DNA from: Holosporaceae bacterium UBA3830
Lineage (GTDB): Bacteria; Pseudomonadota; Alphaproteobacteria; UBA3830
NCBI GenBank assembly: GCA_002393025.1
Contig: DGIE01000094.1
Span: 1-7,106, forward strand
Length of the DNA stretch: 7,106 bases
Direction of reading: 5' to 3'
In this document: in pieces, positions 1-4,321 of the stretch
How the letters are laid out: the number at the start of each line of letters is the position of its first letter
How positions within the stretch are numbered: the first letter of the stretch is position 1
Position numbers and translations under genes: made by a program
The notes under the pieces: generated by a model
The model's input: only the letters and a program-made list of their open reading frames with translations
Database searches by the model: none
What the model was told of the DNA's origin: nothing

Positions 1-25
1 GCTCTACCAACTGAGCTATGACCCC
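1..25 (-). tRNA. 5' part of a tRNA gene, probably tRNA-Ala (cut by window edge)
   Basis: Read on the minus strand from base 25, the sequence is GGGGTCA (7-nt acceptor strand), TA, GCTC, AGTTGGTA, GAGC. This is exactly an acceptor 5' strand, the two linker bases and a complete D-arm with a 4-bp GCTC/GAGC stem. The window ends just before the anticodon arm, so the anticodon is not visible. The GGGG start with G at position 3 (the G3:U70 position in tRNA-Ala) and the overall D-arm match bacterial tRNA-Ala best, but other isotypes cannot be excluded. The gene lies 47 bases past the tlyC stop on the same strand. Confidence 0.85.
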
Positions 26-36
26 AACGCAGGGAT

Positions 37-65
37 ATAATGTACTATCTCTTAACCATTTTCAA
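37..65 (-). promoter_or_regulatory. Putative sigma-70-type promoter for the tRNA
   Basis: On the minus strand a TTGAAA -35 box (65-60) is followed after 17 bases by a CATTAT -10 box (42-37). They match the consensus at 5/6 and 4/6 positions. Transcription would begin near base 30, only a few bases before the tRNA 5' end at 25, which is a normal leader length. The -35 lies in the loop and right arm of the inverted repeat at 46-71. The call rests on box similarity only; read-through from tlyC is the alternative. Confidence 0.4.
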
Positions 66-71
66 GAGATA
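46..71 (-). repeat. Inverted repeat (8-bp stem, 10-nt loop) just past the tlyC stop
   Basis: TATCTCTT (46-53) is the perfect reverse complement of AAGAGATA (64-71), with a 10-base loop. It begins two bases beyond the tlyC stop codon, on the transcript side. No run of U follows in the minus direction, so it does not look like a classical intrinsic terminator. It could protect the 3' end of the message, act as a processing site before the tRNA, or be incidental. Confidence 0.35.
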
Positions 72-72
72 T

Positions 73-930
73 TTAGATATTTTCTGTCCTTTTTCGAATG
101 ACTAATCTCTTTATGTGACGGGCATCTGCTTCGGCAATTTCAAACTCTATTCCGGAAGGATGGATAAACGTTTCTCCACGCGTAGGCATTCTGCCAGCCA
201 GAAACATGACTAATCCCCCCAGAGTCTCAAAATTTATCTCCTTGTTCTCATTTTTCAACAAAGGTTTGATTAAATCTATATCTAATTTTTCCTCGCACTC
301 AGATATGAGCATTTTAGCATCTGCAGCAAAACTTCCGTCTTGTTTATTTATGATTTGAGGAAAGATACTTTGATTTTGCTGAATCTCTCCAACAATTTCG
401 GAAACTACGTCTTGGAGAGTAACCAAACCATCGATACCGCCTAGTTCATCAACCACGAGAGCCATATGGTTCGCGGAAGCTTTGATCTCAACCAAAAGCT
501 CAAGTAACTGAATACTCGGAGCAACGTATATAACTTCTTTCAGCAAAGAATGAATGTCAAAGGAATCCGAATTATGTATGTAAGGCAGAAAATCTCTCAC
601 ACGAACTATTCCTACGACATTATCCAGAGTATCCTTGTAGATGGGTATTTGCGAAAAATTATTCTTGGAAAAAATCTCAATGAACGAATCTAAACTCGTG
701 TCGATTTTCGTGGCAACGATATCTGCACGAGGAACCATAATGTCCTCCGCTGTCAGATCTTTTAACCCTAAAACATTTGAAACCAATGCCAGCTCGCTGG
801 TGTCATCAGTATTCAATTCCTGAGCTACCTCAGAATCCGCCTCAATAAGATCTTCCAACCTATCTATAAGGGGAACTTCTTGCTCATGCCTGTGAAAAAT
901 CCTGGACAGTAAATTTCTTAACTTAGACAT
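73..930 (-). CDS. tlyC: TlyC/CorC-family CBS-domain protein (hemolysin-like)
   Basis: A 285-residue protein of the TlyC/CorC (HlyC) family. The order seen is a short charged N-terminus (1-55), a CBS-domain pair starting at the typical motif EDIMVPRAD (62-70) and running to about 180 with VVDELGGIDGLVT (159-171), then a CorC/HlyC transporter-associated domain (about 195-280, with FETLGGLV at 234-241). No membrane segment or DUF21 domain is present, so it is the soluble type found beside ybeY in many alphaproteobacteria and similar in layout to Rickettsia TlyC. Family members are linked to ion (Mg/Co) homeostasis or annotated as hemolysins; the true role is unsettled. The ATG start is 2 bases after the ybeY stop and has a strong AGGAG (936-940) with 5-base spacing. 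It is the last protein gene of the fsa-miaB-ybeY-tlyC operon. The symbol could equally be corC. Confidence 0.9.
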   Translation of the reverse strand: MSKLRNLLSRIFHRHEQEVPLIDRLEDLIEADSEVAQELNTDDTSELALVSNVLGLKDLTAEDIMVPRADIVATKIDTSLDSFIEIFSKNNFSQIPIYKDTLDNVVGIVRVRDFLPYIHNSDSFDIHSLLKEVIYVAPSIQLLELLVEIKASANHMALVVDELGGIDGLVTLQDVVSEIVGEIQQNQSIFPQIINKQDGSFAADAKMLISECEEKLDIDLIKPLLKNENKEINFETLGGLVMFLAGRMPTRGETFIHPSGIEFEIAEADARHIKRLVIRKRTENI

Positions 931-932
931 GT

Positions 933-1544
933 CTACTCCTTTATCTGATATGGATTGCTTACTCCGATGGTTTGTAGAATTTTCACCTCCAGATCTTCCA
1001 TCTTTTCGGCTTCCTCATCTTCAACATGATCGTAACCCAGCAAGTGCAACACGCTGTGGATAACTAAATGATTCATGTGATCATCGAAAGATTTTCCTTG
1101 TTCTTCGGATTCTCGCTTGATGGTTTCGTAAGCAAAAGCGGAACACCCCAGAACACAAGATGCTGCGGGTAGATCTTCGTCGGCACAGCAATTACAGGCG
1201 TCTTCCGAATGATCTGCACAATGACAATCTTCACCGCAATCGCAACCGCATTTATCATACTCTGAATCCGCACAATGGCAATCCTCTCCGCAACCACAAA
1301 CAAAATCATCATACTCTGAATCTGATTCCATAGGAAAAGATAAAACATTGGTAGGGGAATCAATTCCTCTATACGTTTTATTTAAAATTCTTATCTCTTC
1401 ATCGCTGGTGCATAGAACACTGATTTCAATATCATCATGCTGTAATTTGAGATAAGAAAACACAGCTTTAGTTGCATTCTCTATCAATTTTTTGATTTTT
1501 TCAGCATCCCAGTTGTCATTTTCGACTATGATTTCAACATTCAT
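933..1544 (-). CDS. ybeY: YbeY endoribonuclease with a cysteine-rich repeat insert
   Basis: YbeY is a single-strand-specific zinc endoribonuclease needed for 16S rRNA 3'-end maturation and 70S quality control. Here the conserved Arg59 (TYRG), TNVLSFP (65-71), EEQGKSFDDH (147-156) and the metal motif HSVLHLLGYDH (163-173; His163, His167, His173) are all present, and the C-terminus ends in a rickettsial-style GVSNPY. Length is 203 residues, against about 150-160 for most YbeY. The excess is in the loop after TNVLSFP: residues 76-93 and 94-111 are 18-residue tandem repeats (SEYD...CGEDCHCAD), followed by a degenerate third (113-122) and two more Cys (130, 134). The usual LGD is LGC (132-134), losing the Asp. 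The frame is continuous and both ends of the domain are normal, so it is not a frameshift product. The start overlaps the miaB end by 11 bases and has AGGAG (1551-1555) at 6-base spacing. The activity is inferred; the insert's role is unknown. Confidence 0.92.
   Translation of the reverse strand: MNVEIIVENDNWDAEKIKKLIENATKAVFSYLKLQHDDIEISVLCTSDEEIRILNKTYRGIDSPTNVLSFPMESDSEYDDFVCGCGEDCHCADSEYDKCGCDCGEDCHCADHSEDACNCCADEDLPAASCVLGCSAFAYETIKRESEEQGKSFDDHMNHLVIHSVLHLLGYDHVEDEEAEKMEDLEVKILQTIGVSNPYQIKE
1212..1319 (-). repeat. Two 54-bp tandem repeats coding the YbeY Cys-rich insert
   Basis: Unit 1 (1319-1266) and unit 2 (1265-1212) are directly adjacent, each 54 bases or 18 codons, and match at 43 of 54 positions by my alignment. 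They encode SEYDDFVCGCGEDCHCAD and SEYDKCGCDCGEDCHCAD. A shorter, degenerate third copy (SEDACNCCAD) follows at about 1208-1179. Unit length is a multiple of three, so gain or loss of a unit keeps the ybeY frame. Confidence 0.9.
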
Positions 1545-2877
1545 GTGTTTCTCCTATTAAACTGTGTGATACTGCGTTTGTTATGGAGACTTTTACAATA
1601 TCCCCGATATCCAAATTATCTGCATTGTTAACAGTGACTGCCTGAAAATATTCACTTTTTCCGACAAGTTGACCTGAGTGACGACCTTCTTTAGTCAGCA
1701 ATACCTCAACCTGCCTTCCGACAAACGACGAGTTAAAATCTGACTGTTGCTGATTCAGAAGGTTTTGCAATCTCTGCAATCTTGCGGTCTTTATGTCTTC
1801 AGAAATTTGATTTTTCATTTTTGCAGCCGGAGTGTTTGGTCGCGGACTATATTTAAATGAATAGGCTTGAGAAAATTTCACTTTTTTCACGAGGTCCAAG
1901 GTATCTTCGAAATCCTTATCCGTTTCTCCGGGGAATCCTACGATAAAATCAGATGAAAACGCCATGTCTGGACGATAGCTTCTCAACATGTCGATAACTT
2001 CAAAATATCTTTCTCTGCTATACTTCCGATTCATTTTTTTCAAAATTTCATCAGATCCAGACTGCACAGGCAAATGAAGGAAAGGCATCAGTATATTGAT
2101 ATCACGATGAGCTTTTGCTATATCTTCATCGACGTCCTTTGGGTTGGATGTCGTATATCTCAGTCTCTTCAAACCATCAATCGACGAAAGTTCCCACAAC
2201 AGTCGAGAAAGTCGACAATTTTCGCCGGAGTCATCCAATCCATTATATGAATTTACATTTTGTCCGAGCAGAGTTATCTCCTTCACTCCTCTTGAAACAA
2301 GAGATTTTGCTTCAGATACTATTTCCTTCACACTTCTGGAAAACTCTCTACCTCTTGTGTGAGGGACAACGCAATATGTACAAAAATTATCACATCCTTC
2401 TTGAATGGTGAGAAATTCGGAAACGTTTCTTTCCGTAAGAGGATCTGTTTCATTAAATCTTTCGAACTTATCTGAGGCCTTCAGTTCGGTCAAAACCAAA
2501 GTATCCAAATCTTTGTTTTTTATCAAATCCCCTAGTCTATCGGAAATATTTTGAATATCCTGAGGTCCTAAGATCATATCGATATACGGATGCCTTGCCA
2601 GGAGATCCTGCGGTCTGGACTGAGCTACACATCCTGCCACGACAATGATAAAATCATCTTCAGGGCTCTTATCCTTTAGAATTTTGGCCCGCCCCAGATC
2701 TGAAAACAGTTTATCATCCGCTTTTTCTCTGATACTGCAAGTGTTAAAAATCAACAAATTTGCATTTTCGGCATTATCTTCTTTTTTATGACCCAACGAT
2801 GTCAAAATATCTTCCATTCTTTGAGAATCGTAGACATTCATTTGGCATCCATAGCTTTTTATGTAAAAACGCATCAT
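1534..2877 (-). CDS. miaB: tRNA-2-methylthio-N6-dimethylallyladenosine synthase MiaB
   Basis: MiaB is a radical-SAM methylthiotransferase that turns i6A37 of tRNAs reading U-starting codons into ms2i6A37. The 447-residue protein has the full architecture: an N-terminal UPF0004 domain with the three ligands of the second Fe-S cluster (Cys11 in YGCQMN, Cys47 in NTCSIREKA, Cys83 in AGCVAQ), a radical-SAM core with Cys162, Cys166 and Cys169 in EGCDNFCTYCVVPHTRGRE, the GQNVNSY signature (205-211) that favours MiaB over MtaB/RimO, and a C-terminal TRAM domain (about 380-445). The ATG overlaps the preceding aldolase stop as ATGA. A second in-frame ATG directly follows and fits the weak AAGAG ribosome site slightly better, so the true start may be 2874. 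The gene is coupled downstream to ybeY by an 11-base overlap; the phoH/ybeZ gene often found between them in other bacteria is absent. Confidence 0.96.
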   Translation of the reverse strand: MMRFYIKSYGCQMNVYDSQRMEDILTSLGHKKEDNAENANLLIFNTCSIREKADDKLFSDLGRAKILKDKSPEDDFIIVVAGCVAQSRPQDLLARHPYIDMILGPQDIQNISDRLGDLIKNKDLDTLVLTELKASDKFERFNETDPLTERNVSEFLTIQEGCDNFCTYCVVPHTRGREFSRSVKEIVSEAKSLVSRGVKEITLLGQNVNSYNGLDDSGENCRLSRLLWELSSIDGLKRLRYTTSNPKDVDEDIAKAHRDINILMPFLHLPVQSGSDEILKKMNRKYSRERYFEVIDMLRSYRPDMAFSSDFIVGFPGETDKDFEDTLDLVKKVKFSQAYSFKYSPRPNTPAAKMKNQISEDIKTARLQRLQNLLNQQQSDFNSSFVGRQVEVLLTKEGRHSGQLVGKSEYFQAVTVNNADNLDIGDIVKVSITNAVSHSLIGETHEC

Positions 2878-3518
2878 TTTCTCTTCGATTTATTCCAATC
2901 ACTCATAAATTTTTTTAAGCCTATATCTGTTAATGGATGAATAAAGAACTGCTGAAGAACATTCTCCGGAATAGTGATGGCATCCGTTCCTGCTATCGCA
3001 GCTTGAATAAAATGGTTGATATTCCTAATCGATGCAGACAGCACCCTCGTTTCGAAACCATGAACATTGTAAACCTCCACTATATCAGAGATAAGATTTA
3101 TACCATCCTGTCCTATATCATCGACTCTCCCGACAAACGGTGAAACATATGTAGCTCCACACTTCGCTGCCATTATTGCTTGCGGAACAGAAAAACACAA
3201 AGTCAGATTAGTGGCAATTCCCTTGTTCGACAAATTCTTACAGGCCTTTAGACCATCAAATGTACATGGCAACTTGACACAGATATTAGGGTGAATTTTT
3301 GCAAGACTTTCTCCTTCCTTTACCATATCATCAAAATCACTAGAAATCACCTCGACACTTATCGGACCATTAATTAACTTACTGATTTCCAATGCAATTT
3401 TCTGGACATCTTCATTTTCTTGCTTCGACAATATCGTAGGATTTGTCGTCACTCCATCTATAAAATCCTTATACCTTTCAATTGCTCCAATATCAGCAGT
3501 ATCCAGAAATATTTCCAC
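2874..3518 (-). CDS. Small transaldolase / fructose-6-phosphate aldolase family protein
   Basis: A 214-residue class I aldolase of the TalC/FSA (MipB) group, a single TIM barrel of the usual family length. Visible landmarks are Asp6 in FLDTADI, GVTTNPTIL (22-30), the Schiff-base Lys82 in VKLP, NLTLCFS (104-110), GATYVSPFVGRVDD (121-134) and an ITIP strand (181-184). Glu56 stands where E. coli FSA has Gln59, and Phe128 where it has Tyr131. Both are the transaldolase-type residues, so transfer of dihydroxyacetone between sugar phosphates is more likely than free aldol cleavage. I start it at GTG 3518: GGAGG sits 5 bases upstream, and the protein then begins MEIFLDTAD like its relatives. The longer ATG start at 3545 overlaps a TATAAT box and has no ribosome site. 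It is first in the operon with miaB, ybeY and tlyC. Annotated elsewhere as tal, fsa or mipB. Confidence 0.9.
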   Translation of the reverse strand: MEIFLDTADIGAIERYKDFIDGVTTNPTILSKQENEDVQKIALEISKLINGPISVEVISSDFDDMVKEGESLAKIHPNICVKLPCTFDGLKACKNLSNKGIATNLTLCFSVPQAIMAAKCGATYVSPFVGRVDDIGQDGINLISDIVEVYNVHGFETRVLSASIRNINHFIQAAIAGTDAITIPENVLQQFFIHPLTDIGLKKFMSDWNKSKRK

Positions 3519-3523
3519 AATCC

Positions 3524-3528
3524 CCTCC
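3524..3528 (-). promoter_or_regulatory. Shine-Dalgarno GGAGG deciding the GTG start of the transaldolase gene
   Basis: GGAGG on the minus strand lies 5 bases before GTG at 3518-3516. It is one of the strongest ribosome sites in the window and lies inside the longer ATG-started reading frame, which argues that the ATG at 3545 is not used. Confidence 0.75.
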
Positions 3529-3543
3529 AAAATAACGAGGTTC

Positions 3544-3571
3544 ATTATAATCTAAAACGAATAACTTTCAT
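3544..3571 (-). promoter_or_regulatory. Putative promoter of the transaldolase-miaB-ybeY-tlyC operon
   Basis: A perfect TATAAT -10 box on the minus strand (3549-3544) is preceded after 16 bases by ATGAAA (3571-3566), a 4/6 match to the -35 consensus. Transcription would start near 3537, giving a leader of about 20 bases that just contains the GGAGG ribosome site. The -10 is convincing; the -35 is weak, so an activator or another sigma factor is possible. Confidence 0.5.
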
Positions 3572-3609
3572 ACCATTTTCACAACTCGGTAGACAAGGCG
3601 ATTATCTAT

Positions 3610-3621
3610 ATTGGATCCAAT
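3610..3621. repeat. Perfect 12-bp palindrome in the divergent intergenic region
   Basis: ATTGGATCCAAT reads the same on both strands and cannot be extended outward. It lies about 61 bases upstream of the putative transaldolase -10 box and about 115 bases before the pilin promoter. The position would suit a dimeric regulator, but no second copy was found and the binding protein is unknown. A chance palindrome is possible. Confidence 0.4.
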
Positions 3622-3734
3622 GTTTAAAGTTGTAGTGTTTTTCTTGATAGGGGATGTAGAGCTTTTTGATATAGAATGTAAAAAACAAGCAATCTATCAC
3701 AAAAAAACATTTCTTAGAAAAAATTAACCATTTT

Positions 3735-3763
3735 TTTACACTATTCTTGTACTATGTTTGTAT
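3735..3763 (+). promoter_or_regulatory. Weak putative promoter of the Flp pilin gene
   Basis: TTTACA (3735-3740) is followed after 17 bases by TTGTAT (3758-3763). The -35 is good (5/6) and the -10 poor (3/6). A row of A/T-tracts directly upstream could act as an UP element or bend the DNA. The resulting leader to the ATG at 3783 would be about 13 bases. Confidence 0.3.
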
Positions 3764-3772
3764 ACGTTTGAT

Positions 3773-3775
3773 GGA
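3773..3775 (+). promoter_or_regulatory. Ribosome binding site deciding the Flp pilin start
   Basis: GGA in ATGGAAAAGG lies 7 bases before ATG 3783. The two upstream in-frame ATGs (3747 and 3771) have no purine-rich site before them, so 3783 is the best-supported start. Confidence 0.5.
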
Positions 3776-3782
3776 AAAGGAA

Positions 3783-3947
3783 ATGAGGTTAAAAAATTTT
3801 AGATTAAAAGGAATCCGCCGAGGGGCTGCCTTGATCGAATATGTACTGATCGCTTCCTTATTGAGCCTCGCACTCGTGGGAGGATACAGAAGCGTGGGAA
3901 GCGGATACACGAGAATATATGGCAATATAAGTAGCTCTTTACCGTAA
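3783..3947 (+). CDS. flp: Flp/Fap-type pilin precursor (type IVb prepilin)
   Basis: Flp pilins are the small subunits of tight-adherence (Tad) pili. They are cut by the TadV/CpaA prepilin peptidase at the membrane and assembled outside the cell. This 54-residue protein has a basic leader (1-14, MRLKNFRLKGIRRG), the cleavage motif G14|AALIEY with Glu and Tyr at mature positions 5 and 6, as in Flp proteins, a single hydrophobic helix (about 17-34) and a short Gly/Ser/Tyr-rich tail. The mature form would be 40 residues, within the usual size. The start at 3783 is chosen from the ribosome site; earlier ATGs at 3747 or 3771 would give an atypically long leader. It is the only plus-strand gene, stands alone without tad/cpa genes in view, and its stop is one base from the convergent rbfA stop. 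Machinery elsewhere in the genome is required for a pilus. A TadE-like pseudopilin or a relic is possible, but the motif is intact. Confidence 0.8.
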   Translation: MRLKNFRLKGIRRGAALIEYVLIASLLSLALVGGYRSVGSGYTRIYGNISSSLP

Positions 3948-3948
3948 C

Positions 3949-4311
3949 CTAAACCTTAAGCGTATTTAGTATATCCTCTATCCTTTTGGCGCGTTCACGT
4001 GAAGTATCCGCTACAAATCTGACTTCGGGAACAAACTTTAGCTTCACATTGGTCCCTATAGCCCTCCTTATCTGAGGAGAATGCCTCTCTAAAAAATCAC
4101 GACATACCCCCCCGTCCAAATCATCACAAACTGACGATACAAAAATCTTCGCATGTCTCAAACAAGAACTGACAATCACATCAGTTATAACAATCATTTG
4201 AGAATTTATACCACTACTATCCCTAAGCTCTCCACGAATCAGGTACTCGGAAACCACCTTTTTTATCTCCGAAGCTACCCTATCAGATCTTGATCCGGTA
4301 CTCTTTTTCAT
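3949..4311 (-). CDS. rbfA: Ribosome-binding factor A (30S maturation)
   Basis: RbfA is a small KH-fold protein that binds the immature 30S subunit near helix 1 of 16S rRNA and helps its late maturation and cold adaptation. The 120-residue form begins MKKSTGSRSDRVASEIKK, as RbfA proteins do, and shows ITDVIVSSCLRHAKIFVS (the central beta-alpha-beta part) and LKFVPEVRFVADTS before a C-terminal helix (RAKRIEDILNTL). I take ATG 4311, 10 bases past the infB stop. The longer frame to 4368 would overlap infB by 47 bases and add 19 residues foreign to the family. The ribosome site is weak (GTGGA). It is the last gene of the nusA-infB-rbfA group. truB, which often follows, is absent; the convergent pilin gene takes its place. 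Confidence 0.93.
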   Translation of the reverse strand: MKKSTGSRSDRVASEIKKVVSEYLIRGELRDSSGINSQMIVITDVIVSSCLRHAKIFVSSVCDDLDGGVCRDFLERHSPQIRRAIGTNVKLKFVPEVRFVADTSRERAKRIEDILNTLKV

Positions 4312-4321
4312 AAGAAATCCA

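Larger units (their letters stand above)
3519..3782. other. Divergent intergenic region between the transaldolase operon and the Flp pilin gene
   Basis: No convincing gene is seen in this stretch on either strand. It is strongly AT-rich on its right side and carries, from left to right, the transaldolase ribosome site and promoter, a perfect 12-bp palindrome (3610-3621), A/T-tracts of five to seven bases at about 3663-3667, 3680-3685, 3701-3707, 3718-3723 and 3731-3737, and a possible pilin promoter. No tRNA cloverleaf or strong hairpin is evident, and a small RNA cannot be excluded. Confidence 0.6.

Noticed and set aside
1179..1319. Frameshift or sequencing error producing the Cys-rich stretch
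   Set aside because: The frame is continuous from TNVLSFP through the insert to the HxxxHxxxxxH motif, units are multiples of three, and the repeat copies preserve the same residues through silent changes.
1212..1319. CRISPR array
   Set aside because: There are only two directly adjacent 54-base units without spacers, and they are coding and in frame with ybeY.
1073..1363. 96-residue minus-strand reading frame, hydrophobic, inside ybeY
   Set aside because: It is a frame-shifted reading of ybeY. The ybeY frame keeps the conserved motifs on both sides and the Cys-rich repeats, and the shadow frame has no ribosome site of its own or recognisable family.
2115..2411. Plus-strand reading frames opposite miaB
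   Set aside because: They overlap the conserved radical-SAM core of miaB in antisense, with no ribosome site or recognisable domain.
3718..3737. A6T-loop-AT6 hairpin as a terminator for rbfA or its neighbours
   Set aside because: The stem is seven A:T pairs only, too weak for an intrinsic terminator, and it sits far beyond rbfA and upstream of the pilin promoter.
3747..3782. N-terminal extension of the pilin from ATG 3747 or 3771
   Set aside because: Neither ATG has a ribosome site, and the extension contains CIRL-type residues not seen in Flp leaders; 3783 has both a suitable leader and a purine-rich site.
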